Shown one piece after another: positions 29,601 to 39,188 of a stretch of DNA of 64,000 nucleotides. The notes beneath the pieces are model-generated. The model did not search any database, was not told the origin of the DNA, and saw only the letters and a program-made list of their open reading frames with translations. Both the position numbers and the translations under genes were made by a program. Source of the stretch: Aureibacter tunicatorum (lineage in GTDB: Bacteria; Bacteroidota; Bacteroidia; Cytophagales; Cyclobacteriaceae); contig NZ_AP025305.1 in NCBI RefSeq assembly GCF_036492635.1, positions 4,172,000-4,235,999 on the forward strand, read 5' to 3'. The first letter of the stretch is position 1; each line of letters begins with the position of its first letter.

Positions 29601-30017
29601 TTATATCTTCAAATTTTCAAGATTTTGGTGAGACAAAGGCTTATTAATATAATCCTTGACAGAACTGTAGTCTTTCGATTTATTAACATCCTGAGGATTA
29701 ATCGAAGAAGTCAACATGACTATTTTGCAACGTTCTTTGGTCTTAGCGGTGAGTTTTTCAAACTCTTCCAAAAATTGAAACCCATCCATCAAAGGCATAT
29801 CAATATCCAAAAAAATGACTTCAGGCAAAATCTGGCTCGCAAATTCCTCTACTTTTTCTATATTTTTTAAAAATTCAACAGCGCTTTTTGCCCCTGTATG
29901 GGTGTATATATGCTCTGTTATATTAGATGATTCAATCATCTTTTGGTTAATCAAATTGTCGATTTCGTTATCATCGACTAACATGACTGAATGAAATTTA
30001 GGAGAGTTACTGCTCAT
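29601..30017 (-). CDS. Single-domain response regulator (CheY-like)
   Basis: Receiver domain of 138 residues without an output domain. The acidic pocket is Asp15-Asp16 (VMLVDDNEID), the phosphorylation site is Asp71 in FLDIDMPLMDG, the switch Thr is in VMLTSS and the conserved Lys in YINKPL. The DDNEIDNLINQKMI start is characteristic of the Rcp1/CheY-like regulators that often pair with hybrid kinases in Bacteroidota. No kinase is adjacent. It probably relays a signal by protein contact. Confidence 0.92.
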   Translation of the reverse strand: MSSNSPKFHSVMLVDDNEIDNLINQKMIESSNITEHIYTHTGAKSAVEFLKNIEKVEEFASQILPEVIFLDIDMPLMDGFQFLEEFEKLTAKTKERCKIVMLTSSINPQDVNKSKDYSSVKDYINKPLSHQNLENLKI

Positions 30018-30171
30018 ATGTAATTGTTCTCTGCAATGTATATTAATCCACAGCTTAATTTAGCATAAAAATATATTTATTTGAACAATTTTCAAAACAA
30101 TATTAATTTTTATTAGCTTTCAAATAAACATAAGATTCAAAAAAATCAAAAAATAAGAATAAAGTTTACAA

Positions 30172-30219
30172 TAAATTAAAATCCGGAACGATGAATCACT
30201 CAAATTCACCTATTCCGGA
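30172..30219 (-). terminator. Probable terminator of the aldehyde dehydrogenase gene
   Basis: Two nested inverted repeats: TCCGGAA / TTCCGGA (30182-30188 with 30213-30219) and an inner TGAAT / ATTCA, followed on the minus strand by TTTTAATTT. It begins 14 bases past the stop codon. Confidence 0.65.
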
Positions 30220-30232
30220 CTACTCATATGTC

Positions 30233-31774
30233 TTAAAAATCAAATTTGATGCCTTGTGCTAGCGGCAATGTTTTCCCAAAATTGATTGTGTTAGTTTGCC
30301 TTCTCATATAAATTTTCCATGCGTCAGAACCAGACTCTCTCCCTCCGCCTGTTTCTTTCTCGCCTCCGAAAGCTCCTCCGATTTCGGCTCCTGAAGTTCC
30401 AATATTAACATTGGCAATACCGCAATCCGAACCAGCATGGGACAAAAACAACTCAGACTCCATCAAATTGTTGGTCACGATCGTCGAGCTCAACCCTTGC
30501 GGCACATCATTTTGCATATCAACAGCTTCTTCAATATCACTATAGGTCATCACATACAATATCGGCGCGAACGTTTCAGACTGAACAATCTCATAAGAAT
30601 TCTTCACTTCATATACCGCTGGCTTAACATAACAACCTGACTCAAAGCCTTCTCCTTCCAACACGCCCCCTTCAACAATAACTTTTGCTCCTTCTTGCTT
30701 AGCTTGCTCTATTGCCTTATTATACGCATCAACTGCCTGCAAATCAATTAATGGACCTACATGATTATCTGCATCCAAAGGAGTTCCTATTTTCAATTGC
30801 GCATAAGCCTGCGAAATTTTTTCTTTTACAGTTTCAGCTATGCTTTCGTGCACGATCAACCTTCTTGTCGATGTGCATCTTTGTCCAGCAGTGCCTACAG
30901 CTCCAAACACAGCACTTAATAGCGCTATATCCAAATTAGCATCTTGACTAACAATCATTGCATTATTTCCACCCAGCTCCAACAAGCTCTTTCCTAGCCT
31001 TGCTCCAACAGCCGCTCCTACTTTCTTCCCCATCCTAGTGGATCCTGTAGCCGACACCAATGGAATTCTCTTATCATTGGAAATCAATTCTCCAATTTTA
31101 TAATCCCCCTGAATCAAACAGCTTAGACCTTCAGGCAGATTATTTTCGGCAAACACCTCTTGGACTAGTTTTTGGCAAGCCACTGCGGAAAGCGGAGTTT
31201 TCTCTGATGGCTTCCATACACATACATCTCCGCATACCCAGGCTAAGAAAGAATTCCACGACCAAACAGCTACAGGGAAATTAAACGCTGAAATAATTCC
31301 AACTATTCCTAATGGATGATATTGCTCATACATTCTATGGCTTTCTCTTTCCGAATGCATTGTCAATCCGTACAATTGCCTAGACAAACCAACTGCGAAA
31401 TCAGCGATATCTATCATCTCTTGAACTTCTCCAAGACCTTCTTGTAAAGATTTTCCCATTTCATAGGAAACTAACTTTCCTAGCGCGTCTTTGTGCTCTC
31501 TTAACTTCAAGCCTATTTGCCTGATGATTTCTCCTCTTTTTGGAGCCGGAACCAATCTCCATTTTTTGAATGCGCTTTCAGCTTCAGCGATTACTGCTTC
31601 ATAATCCTCTTCGCTAGCTTGAAAAACATGTCCGATCTCCATTCCATCAACTGGAGAATATGAAACTATTTTATCTTTTTTTTCACCAAACCACTTTTTT
31701 CCTGTCGATGCTGGGAGAAACTCTCCTTCAATAGATAGACTTTTCAGTATAGCCTTGACATCAAAATCCTGCAT
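30233..31774 (-). CDS. ALDH7-type aldehyde dehydrogenase (aminoadipate-semialdehyde type)
   Basis: NAD(P)+-dependent aldehyde dehydrogenase of about 513 residues; ATG at 31774 is preferred to a TTG at 31783. The cofactor and active-site motifs are GIISAFNFPVAVWSWN, the SATGSTRMGK loop, the catalytic-base Glu in LLELGGNNAM and the nucleophile Cys in GTAGQRCTSTRR. The ESHRMYEQYHPLG, GGGRESGSDAWKIYMRRQTNTINF ending and overall pattern match ALDH7 (antiquitin, L-alpha-aminoadipic-semialdehyde dehydrogenase), which acts in lysine breakdown. Specificity is a family inference. It is a single-gene unit with its own terminator. Confidence 0.88.
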   Translation of the reverse strand: MQDFDVKAILKSLSIEGEFLPASTGKKWFGEKKDKIVSYSPVDGMEIGHVFQASEEDYEAVIAEAESAFKKWRLVPAPKRGEIIRQIGLKLREHKDALGKLVSYEMGKSLQEGLGEVQEMIDIADFAVGLSRQLYGLTMHSERESHRMYEQYHPLGIVGIISAFNFPVAVWSWNSFLAWVCGDVCVWKPSEKTPLSAVACQKLVQEVFAENNLPEGLSCLIQGDYKIGELISNDKRIPLVSATGSTRMGKKVGAAVGARLGKSLLELGGNNAMIVSQDANLDIALLSAVFGAVGTAGQRCTSTRRLIVHESIAETVKEKISQAYAQLKIGTPLDADNHVGPLIDLQAVDAYNKAIEQAKQEGAKVIVEGGVLEGEGFESGCYVKPAVYEVKNSYEIVQSETFAPILYVMTYSDIEEAVDMQNDVPQGLSSTIVTNNLMESELFLSHAGSDCGIANVNIGTSGAEIGGAFGGEKETGGGRESGSDAWKIYMRRQTNTINFGKTLPLAQGIKFDF

Positions 31775-31832
31775 AGAAACCAAATTATATTCTGAAAATT
31801 AAATAAAATCAAACATTATTTTAAGATAAAAT

Positions 31833-31868
31833 AAAAATGCGGTCAAAAGTTACTATAACCGCATTTTT
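31833..31868 (-). terminator. Strong terminator of the M49-type peptidase gene
   Basis: A perfect 11-bp stem AAAAATGCGGT / ACCGCATTTTT (31833-31843 with 31858-31868) with a 14-base loop; on the minus strand the last arm runs into five or more T. It lies 55 bases past the stop codon. Confidence 0.85.
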
Positions 31869-31922
31869 AATTCTGATATCTACACGTAATTTATAAAAAT
31901 ATTTTGCTAATGCAAAAAAACA

Positions 31923-33656
31923 CTACATTAAGCCTAATACATCTTTTCCTTGCTTAAAAATTATATCTTTTGGCACTCCAAATGAATTTATCTTATTCAA
32001 ATCCTTGTCAAGTTCATCTCCCATAACAGCATATTTTTCCACAAATGCTTTGACCTCCTCCAGGTCTCCATTGCCTTGCAACATGAGTAGTTTTTCACTC
32101 AATAATGTCATGGCTTTTTCAAAAGCTACATAGTCAACCGTATATTTTCCTGTTGCTGGATTCTTTTGAAAAGCATTGTGCTCATTGAAAAAATTGAAGC
32201 GAATCAAATTCGCCTTTCCATGACTGCTAGCAGAGCCAAATCTGATCGATCTAAATATCCCTGCCAAAAAAGTGGTGTAATTCTCTTTCAAATCCTGCTG
32301 AATCTCCCCCTTTTTCTTCAATTGCTCAATCATATACAATCCCAAAATATCAGCCTTGCCTTCTTCAATGATCGTGGAATAACTCTTCAACGCATCTCTA
32401 ACTGTTCCTTTTCCTGTAATGGTATTCTTAATTCCCAAACCATGAGCCACTTCATGAAACATCGTATTTGCGAAAAAAGCGTCAAAATTCACATATTGCT
32501 GTTGTTCATCCGCAATCACAGCATTTGATATAGGCACCATGATTTTATCAAACTTATACTTCATCACATTTTTCAGTTGCAGTCTCCTTGTGCCTTTTTG
32601 TAATTGAACAGCTTCGTCATTCGGCAAATTAATCGCTATGGTCTTGCTTCCAGCATTGCAGTCTCCCGCGTAAAACACCGCATCGTAGGCTCCCAAATCA
32701 GATGAAGTGCCCGGCACTTCTTTTTTGTACTTCTCTTCCACAGGCAAGTTTTTCTGCAATTCAGGCAAAAACTTGGCAAAACGATCAAGCTTCTCACTCC
32801 ACTTTTTATCCTTTATCAATACAAAAGCCTCATGAGCGGCTTTGTAACCATATAGCTTGTCTTCATAATTTTCGATCGGACCAATAACAATGTCCAAATC
32901 ATTGCCTTTCATATCCATCCAAGCTAAATCACTCGGCTGATAGTTATCAACAAGCAATGCTTCAGCTCGCATGTTAAGGTATTTTTTGAAACCTTCATTT
33001 TCCACAAGATTTGCCGCTTCCTTCAGCTTTTCAGACACAACCTTTAATTGCCTTTCAAATTGTTGATGATACGGAATAGCCTCCAACTGCCCGCTATTAT
33101 TCCATCGGATAAGTGTGTAAGGGCTTTTCTTCAATGGATTATCCCATTGGTCAAACTGCTCTTTTGTCATATTGACAGGATAGAAATTAGCTCCCAAGGG
33201 CTTAGGTCCAAAAGCGGGCACGAACGAGATATTATCATCCAAACGATCCCAAGGGCCATAGTTTATCTCGATTAGCTTTCGAACATCCGGATATTTCTCT
33301 CTATCCACTTCCAACACATTCTTTTTGGTTCCAGGATTCATATACCAAAACAGAGAGTCAAGCAAAGCTCCTTTATTGCCATATGATTCATACCAGAATA
33401 AATCGTTCATCATATTTCCAGCGTCAATAAGAATTCCCAATGCCTTCTTTTGATTTTCAGACAAATGAGACAAATCCGCGGTCAAAGGAACCTCCTCATA
33501 AGCATTCAATCTATTTTGAATGGAATTAACATACAATTCCGCATCTCCTCCATGCTTCACTTCATTTGTATCTTTGTTGGATTTATTCTGCTGACAAGAG
33601 TTCAGGGTGATCATTGAGGCGCATGCCATCATGGCTATTAAAAATTTTCCTCTCAT
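31923..33656 (-). CDS. M49-like (dipeptidyl-peptidase III type) lipoprotein
   Basis: Exported zinc hydrolase of 577 residues. The lipobox is LNSC with the acylated Cys at residue 21, so it is membrane-anchored. The zinc site is HEVAHGLG at residues 401-408 (HEVAH) with the second Glu in IIEEGKADILGLY near residue 431. Classic dipeptidyl-peptidase III has HELLGH, one residue longer; the HExxH form seen here matches the Nudix-associated plant and bacterial relatives of M49. Substrate is therefore uncertain. It follows the COG0523 GTPase gene by 48 bp and is probably transcribed with it. Confidence 0.85.
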   Translation of the reverse strand: MRGKFLIAMMACASMITLNSCQQNKSNKDTNEVKHGGDAELYVNSIQNRLNAYEEVPLTADLSHLSENQKKALGILIDAGNMMNDLFWYESYGNKGALLDSLFWYMNPGTKKNVLEVDREKYPDVRKLIEINYGPWDRLDDNISFVPAFGPKPLGANFYPVNMTKEQFDQWDNPLKKSPYTLIRWNNSGQLEAIPYHQQFERQLKVVSEKLKEAANLVENEGFKKYLNMRAEALLVDNYQPSDLAWMDMKGNDLDIVIGPIENYEDKLYGYKAAHEAFVLIKDKKWSEKLDRFAKFLPELQKNLPVEEKYKKEVPGTSSDLGAYDAVFYAGDCNAGSKTIAINLPNDEAVQLQKGTRRLQLKNVMKYKFDKIMVPISNAVIADEQQQYVNFDAFFANTMFHEVAHGLGIKNTITGKGTVRDALKSYSTIIEEGKADILGLYMIEQLKKKGEIQQDLKENYTTFLAGIFRSIRFGSASSHGKANLIRFNFFNEHNAFQKNPATGKYTVDYVAFEKAMTLLSEKLLMLQGNGDLEEVKAFVEKYAVMGDELDKDLNKINSFGVPKDIIFKQGKDVLGLM

Positions 33657-33704
33657 TTTTTATTTGCTTATAGTTATCGTTTTAAAAATCAATGTCCATT
33701 TATT

Positions 33705-34643
33705 CTAATTCAAACAATTTTCCAAACCTTCATAAATAATATTTCTGTCCAAATCTTTGCCAATAAACACAAACTTCGAAGATTTCTTTTCATTGCCCCA
33801 TTCGTCTCCCTTGTCAATGATGTAATCATTAGCGACAGATTGCAATACTAGTTTGTTTGAAGTCTCCGAAAGGTATATTATGCCTTTCGCTCTGAAGATT
33901 CTATTATCCATTTGCAAATTAAAGCTCAGCCACATTTGAAGTTTCTGAGGATCAAAAGGCTTGTCAAATTCAAAACTATAGGATTTCACAGGGTGCTTTT
34001 TACTTGAAGAGCCAGTAACAACAGAGTTAAGCGATTTTTCTATACCGCTGCTTTTTATATCCAATAAAGGCAAATCGGTTTCCGCATTTTTCGTTTTTAC
34101 AACCTTCGTGAAAGGGTTGGTTGACAAAATCCTCTCCTCGCAATTCTTAAGCTCTTCGGAATCGGATGCATCAATTTTATTCAACAATACAACATCGGCA
34201 TAAGCTACCTGCCTCGCAAGAACATCGTCTTTTTCGAGAGCTTGAAAGAAATTCACCCCATCGACCAAGCAAATCACCCCATCTAATCTAAATACGCTTT
34301 GAAAATGCAAATCTTGAAGAATCAATGATGCAATCTTTGAAGGGTCAGCGACTCCTGTCGCTTCTATCAACACGTGGTCAAAGTCATGCTTGCTAACCAA
34401 TAGTTTATTCAAAACGTTCCCCAATTCTGTATTTAAAGAACAACAGACACAGCCATTTGACAATTCATATATTCCCTCAGAGGAACGATTCACCAACTTA
34501 TCGTCTATGCTTATATCTCCAAACTCATTTTCAACAACAGCGAAATTCTTGTCTTGATGCTTTTCAATCAGATTATTCAACAAGGTTGTCTTTCCCGCCC
34601 CCAAATAGCCGGTCAATATCGTAACAGGGATCACTTTATTCAT
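33705..34643 (-). CDS. COG0523 (CobW/YciC/ZNG) metal-handling GTPase
   Basis: G3E-family GTPase of 312 residues in the cytoplasm. The Walker A motif GYLGAGKT is at residues 12-19, the metal-binding GCVCC motif at 64-68 (Cys65, Cys67, Cys68), and the guanine motif NKID near 155. The C-terminal CobW_C domain starts near residue 220 (KSYSFEFDKPFDPQKLQ). The group includes zinc chaperones (ZNG1/YciC) and cobalamin-related CobW. No cobalamin genes are near, so a metal-delivery role is more likely; the neighbouring zinc hydrolase lipoprotein is compatible with that. Exact metal unknown. Confidence 0.9.
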   Translation of the reverse strand: MNKVIPVTILTGYLGAGKTTLLNNLIEKHQDKNFAVVENEFGDISIDDKLVNRSSEGIYELSNGCVCCSLNTELGNVLNKLLVSKHDFDHVLIEATGVADPSKIASLILQDLHFQSVFRLDGVICLVDGVNFFQALEKDDVLARQVAYADVVLLNKIDASDSEELKNCEERILSTNPFTKVVKTKNAETDLPLLDIKSSGIEKSLNSVVTGSSSKKHPVKSYSFEFDKPFDPQKLQMWLSFNLQMDNRIFRAKGIIYLSETSNKLVLQSVANDYIIDKGDEWGNEKKSSKFVFIGKDLDRNIIYEGLENCLN

Positions 34644-34782
34644 TCCAGTTTTTATTTTTCTTCGAATAGTATCGTTAAGCTAAAGCTTAATTCCAACCAC
34701 AAATCTTCAATTCAAAAGGCATTTATGCAAATACTAATGAAATTCAATAGAGTTTTCATTCATCCAATATATCATGCTATGC

Positions 34783-36864
34783 CTATTGCAAAGAGCTGGC
34801 TTGAGAGTTTTTTTCAAATAGCAACAATCCATTTTCCAGAAAATATAAGAAATGAGACACGTCCAAATCATAGGTATACGGCTGAGATATTGGATCTCCA
34901 TCTGTATCTAAAATCAAATAAAATGGCTGAGCATTATTCATAAATCTAGTAATCTGAAAATCCGCATTTTGAGCGCCAATCGTCTTTTTGACTCTGCCAT
35001 CATATTTGGAAGTATACCATTCACTCTGAGGCAAATCCGTTTTATCATCAACGTATAATGACAAAATAATAAAATCCTCTCTTAATAACCTTTGCACCAT
35101 TGGATCAGACCAAACTCTGGCTTCCATTTCCCGACAATTCACGCATCCCCTGCCAGTAAAATCAAGAAATATAGGCTTGTTCATTTCCTTAGCGCATTTG
35201 AGAGCTTGTTCATAGTCAAAGTATCCCAATAAACCGTAGGGCAACTTGAATAAATCCCTATATTTCGGTTTATCGCAAATCTCCATTTTACTGTCCCCTC
35301 CTTCCATTGCTACATATGTATTTTCCAGATTAAAATCCTGTGTGGATAAAGGAGGCAAATAACCTGACAATGGCTTCAATGGCGCACCCCAAAGCCCCGG
35401 CACCATATACAACACAAATGAAAAGACGCCCATTCCCATAAGCATTCTCAACACAGGCAAACGTTCCATCTGAGAATCATTCTTCAACTTTATTTTTCCA
35501 AACAGATAAAATCCCAAAGTTGAGAAAATCACCAACCATATGGACAAATAAATCTCCCTGTCCAAGACCTGCCAATGATACACCAAATCAACTATAGACA
35601 AGAATTTCAGAGCCAAAGCCAATTCCAGAAAACCCAAAGTAACCTTAACTGAATTCAACCAACCTCCCGATTTTGGCAAACTAGCCAGAAGCTTTGGGAA
35701 AACGGCAAAAAAAGTAAATGGTATTGCAAAAGCAAAGGAGAAAGACAACATGCCTATAATTGGCTTAATAAATTTTCCTTGAGCCGACTGTACCAAGATA
35801 CTGCCCGCTATAGGCCCAGTGCATGAAAAAGAAACGACTACAAGCGTAAATGCCATAAAAAACACTCCATAATACCCTCCTTTATCAGCTTGGGAGTCAA
35901 TCTTATTTACTAACCAAGCAGGCAAAATAATGTCAAACATGCCCAAGAATGACAAAGCAAATACAAAAAAGATCAAAAAGAAAAGAATATTAGGAAGCCA
36001 ATGCGTACTTAGCCAATTGGCAAAATCAGCGCCGAACAAGGCTGAGACCAAAGTACCCGCCAAGGTATAAATAAAGATAATTGAAAAGCCAAAAACAATG
36101 GCTTTCTTGACCGCAACAGATCGAGAAGCACTCTTACCCGTAAAAAAGGTCACAGTCATCGGTATCATCGGAAATACACAAGGTGTCAACAAAGCCGCTA
36201 AACCAGCTAAAAAAGCTGTGATTGCGAAACCTAGAAGGCCTTTATCTTTCTTTTCACTCTGAGCTTCTGTTCCATTATCATTCGACAGATTTTTTAGGGC
36301 TTTTTTTTTATCCAAATTTTTAAATGTATTGGGATTGCTTAAATCTGGAATATTATCGTTTTCAGATGCCTCTGCATGCCTTCTTTCCACCACATGCCCA
36401 GAATTTCCCTCCACCACAAAATCTTTTTCCAAAGGCACGCATTGCCCTGACTCTTCAGAGCAAACTTGATAGGTTACAGAACCTTTTAAATCTATCTTTT
36501 TTGTTAAAGCCTTTGCCTTTTGCAACAAAAAACCTGTTCCTTTGAAGTATTTAACCCTTCCTTCGAATATACTATCGTATTTGGTCTTTGAATCCACCGA
36601 CTCAACACCTCCTATCAACTCTATGGTTTCGTTGCTTTTCATATGAAACTTCGTAGGCTCCGGTCCAACTTTCGGGTCCAAATCCGACGAATACATATAC
36701 CACTCGCTATCAATATCAGCCTCAAAAACAATTTCAATCATTTGCCCTGCTTGGTAATTTTCAGGTTTTACCTTTATTCTCCAAGATACTGGATCAATTA
36801 TCTGAGCATTTGAAACAGAAAATGCTGCTAAGATAAAAAATAATAAAAGACATGCTTTTTTCAT
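34783..36864 (-). CDS. dsbD: Thiol:disulfide interchange protein DsbD
   Basis: Membrane protein of 693 residues carrying reducing equivalents from the cytoplasm to the periplasm. Signal peptide at residues 1-20; a DsbD alpha-like domain to about 150 with CSEESGQCVPL; eight membrane spans from about 215 to 490, with the conserved Cys in LTPCVFPMIPMTV and SCTGPIAGS; and a C-terminal thioredoxin domain with the CVNC active site (Cys574, Cys577). All four redox cysteine positions are kept. A polar 45-residue linker precedes the first span. It lies divergent from holB. Confidence 0.95.
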   Translation of the reverse strand: MKKACLLLFFILAAFSVSNAQIIDPVSWRIKVKPENYQAGQMIEIVFEADIDSEWYMYSSDLDPKVGPEPTKFHMKSNETIELIGGVESVDSKTKYDSIFEGRVKYFKGTGFLLQKAKALTKKIDLKGSVTYQVCSEESGQCVPLEKDFVVEGNSGHVVERRHAEASENDNIPDLSNPNTFKNLDKKKALKNLSNDNGTEAQSEKKDKGLLGFAITAFLAGLAALLTPCVFPMIPMTVTFFTGKSASRSVAVKKAIVFGFSIIFIYTLAGTLVSALFGADFANWLSTHWLPNILFFLIFFVFALSFLGMFDIILPAWLVNKIDSQADKGGYYGVFFMAFTLVVVSFSCTGPIAGSILVQSAQGKFIKPIIGMLSFSFAFAIPFTFFAVFPKLLASLPKSGGWLNSVKVTLGFLELALALKFLSIVDLVYHWQVLDREIYLSIWLVIFSTLGFYLFGKIKLKNDSQMERLPVLRMLMGMGVFSFVLYMVPGLWGAPLKPLSGYLPPLSTQDFNLENTYVAMEGGDSKMEICDKPKYRDLFKLPYGLLGYFDYEQALKCAKEMNKPIFLDFTGRGCVNCREMEARVWSDPMVQRLLREDFIILSLYVDDKTDLPQSEWYTSKYDGRVKKTIGAQNADFQITRFMNNAQPFYLILDTDGDPISQPYTYDLDVSHFLYFLENGLLLFEKNSQASSLQ

Positions 36865-37055
36865 ACGTTAACTAGGTAATTACTATAAGAGAACATCGAC
36901 TTGAAAGTATAGTTTTGAGCAGAGTGACTTTCGAAGGGCTCCCTACATTATCACCTCATATCCATATCGCTTAAAGTTTTATGGATTATTGGCATTCGAA
37001 TGCTTATCTTTGGCCTTGTCAAATATTAGCTCAGAGTCAAGAGAAGGCAAAAAGT

Positions 37056-38180
37056 ATGAAATTCAGTGAAATAAAAGGTCAGCAATGGATCAAGGAAAAG
37101 CTTATCAAAGCTGTCCAAAACAATCATCTGGCACATGCTCAACTATTTTGTGGCGAGCCTGGCGCACCATCGCTTGCCATGGCACTAGCTTTTGCCACAT
37201 ACATCAACTGTACTGACAAACATGATAATGACTCTTGCGGCCAATGTCCATCGTGCAGAAAAATGGACAAACTCATACACCCTGACCTCCACTTTGCCTT
37301 CCCTATAAGTTCCACTAAGAAAATTACTGGGAAAAATGTTATCAGCAACAACTTTTTGAGTGAATGGAGAACCTTCATTAGTGAAAATCCATTTGGAGGA
37401 CTTAATGAATGGGTGAGACATTACGGCGGTGAAAACAAAGCGGTTAACATATCCAAAGAAGAAAGCAGGCAAATCATTCAAAGCCTTGCTTTAAAATCCT
37501 TTGAGGCCGAATACAAAGTCATGATCATTTGGTTGCCAGAGTTCATGCATCCTTCCGCGGCCAATGGGCTTTTAAAAATATTAGAGGAACCACCGCAGAA
37601 AACCTTGTTTTTTCTCGTTTCTCAAAATGAGGATAAATTATTGAGCACAATCTTATCCAGAACCCAGCATGTCAAAATAGCAAAGTTCAACAATGACGAG
37701 CTTAGAAGTATTTTAAAATCAAAATATGACATTGCTGAAGAGGAAAGCGCGCAATTGATTCAACTTTCTGATGGAAACATCAACAAGGCTCTTGAAATAT
37801 ACAATCAAAGCAGCTTGGATCTGCAAGACATTTTCCGTGCTTGGATGAGAATTTGCTACAGTTGGGATTTCACTCAAATCATAGCCTATGCTGAGAGGTT
37901 TCAATCCATGAGCAAAGCTGACCAAAAAAACCTTTTGCACTATGGCATCAATATCATGCATGAAGTGTTAATGTATCAACATGCCAGAATGCATTTGAGT
38001 AAAATCACCTCCAAAGAGGAAGAGTTTATCGAAAAATTCTCCAAAGTCTTGAGCTTGGAGAAGATAGAAAAAATATCAAATACCTTGGAAGAAGGCTTAT
38101 ATCATATAGAAAGAAATGTCAATGTGAAACTAATATTCACCGACACTTCGTTCCTAACAGCAAGCGCTTTTAGAAAATAA
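37056..38180 (+). CDS. holB: DNA polymerase III subunit delta'
   Basis: Clamp-loader subunit of 374 residues. The ATG at 37056 is preceded by AGAAGG and gives the conserved MKFSEIKGQQWIKEKL; the frame upstream to 36981 is not conserved. An AAA+ core is seen: HAQLFCGEPGAPS, a degenerate Walker A as expected for delta', the zinc module C-x8-C-x2-C-x2-C in CTDKHDNDSCGQCPSC, the MIIWLPEFM Walker B region, and the SRC-like SRTQ. It lies just upstream of hemC with a 40-bp gap, the same strand. Confidence 0.93.
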   Translation: MKFSEIKGQQWIKEKLIKAVQNNHLAHAQLFCGEPGAPSLAMALAFATYINCTDKHDNDSCGQCPSCRKMDKLIHPDLHFAFPISSTKKITGKNVISNNFLSEWRTFISENPFGGLNEWVRHYGGENKAVNISKEESRQIIQSLALKSFEAEYKVMIIWLPEFMHPSAANGLLKILEEPPQKTLFFLVSQNEDKLLSTILSRTQHVKIAKFNNDELRSILKSKYDIAEEESAQLIQLSDGNINKALEIYNQSSLDLQDIFRAWMRICYSWDFTQIIAYAERFQSMSKADQKNLLHYGINIMHEVLMYQHARMHLSKITSKEEEFIEKFSKVLSLEKIEKISNTLEEGLYHIERNVNVKLIFTDTSFLTASAFRK

Positions 38181-38220
38181 AAGAATTAAAAAAGAATCAT
38201 TAGGTTTGGATCAAAATAAT

Positions 38221-39147
38221 ATGAAAATACGAATAGGCACACGAGGCAGCAAGCTCGCTTTATGGCAAGCTTATCATATTTCCGACTTGCTTTCCAAAGG
38301 AGGGATAGATAGTGAGATTGTAACTATTGAAACCAAAGGAGATAAAATCTTGGATGTGACAATTTCTAAAATTGGAAGCAAAGGAGTCTTTACAGAAGAA
38401 ATAGAAGAGCAGCTTCTTTCTGGTCAAATCGACATAGCTGTTCATAGCGCCAAAGACATGCAATCCGAATTGCCTCAAGATTTCGAGCTCATTGCTTTTA
38501 CTACCCGAGAAAAAGTAAATGATGTTATCGTAAGTAGAAATCAGTCATTGAGCATTGAAGACGAATCCAAACCTTTCAAACTTGGAACTTCCTCCACAAG
38601 AAGACTGGCCACTTTGAAAAGGCATTATCCACATATCGAAACAGTGCCTATAAGAGGCAATCTTCAAAGAAGAATTTCAAAAATGGATGAAGGGCAATGC
38701 GACGCATTGCTTTTAGCTTACGCAGGTGTTCACAGAATGGAATATGACGATCTGATTGTAGAGCATTTATCTCTAGATAAATTTATTCCCCCTGTAGGCC
38801 AAGGTAGTGTAGCTATCGAAGTCGCCAAAAACCTTGATGCTGAGAAAAAAGCAATCGTAAGAAAACTGACAAATGACCCAGATACTGAAAAAAGATTGCT
38901 ATCTGAAAGAGCGTTTCTTAAAAAGCTTCAAGGTGGATGCAGTGTTCCGGTATTCGCATTGGCAAATCTTGATGGAAACAACTTAAGCATAGTAGGTGGA
39001 GTCACTAGCCTTGATGGGCAAGTTCAAATCAAAGAAAATGCTTCAGGAAATATTGAAAACGCAGAATCTATCGGACTTGAATTAGCGGAAAAGGTAATCA
39101 ATGCCGGAGGCAAAGAGCTTTTGGCTGAAATAAAAAGCCAACTTTAA
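38221..39147 (+). CDS. hemC: Hydroxymethylbilane synthase (porphobilinogen deaminase)
   Basis: Haem-pathway enzyme that links four porphobilinogen molecules into hydroxymethylbilane. The ATG at 38221 gives MKIRIGTRGSKLALWQA, the standard start; a TTG at 38206 adds five residues. The catalytic Asp is in VHSAKDM, substrate-binding Arg residues in TSSTRR and PIRGN, and the dipyrromethane cofactor attaches to Cys240 in QGGCSVPV. Length 308 residues. It follows holB and ends in a strong terminator shared with the convergent gene. Confidence 0.97.
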   Translation: MKIRIGTRGSKLALWQAYHISDLLSKGGIDSEIVTIETKGDKILDVTISKIGSKGVFTEEIEEQLLSGQIDIAVHSAKDMQSELPQDFELIAFTTREKVNDVIVSRNQSLSIEDESKPFKLGTSSTRRLATLKRHYPHIETVPIRGNLQRRISKMDEGQCDALLLAYAGVHRMEYDDLIVEHLSLDKFIPPVGQGSVAIEVAKNLDAEKKAIVRKLTNDPDTEKRLLSERAFLKKLQGGCSVPVFALANLDGNNLSIVGGVTSLDGQVQIKENASGNIENAESIGLELAEKVINAGGKELLAEIKSQL

Positions 39148-39155
39148 GAAAAAAC

Positions 39156-39188
39156 AAAAGCCAAGTTTCTAAATCAAACTTGGCTTTT
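39156..39188 (+). terminator. Bidirectional terminator between hemC and the convergent hypothetical gene
   Basis: A perfect 13-bp stem (39156-39168 with 39176-39188, arm AAAAGCCAAGTTT), 7-base loop, with T-rich ends in both directions. It overlaps the stop codon of the convergent gene by two bases. Confidence 0.88.
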
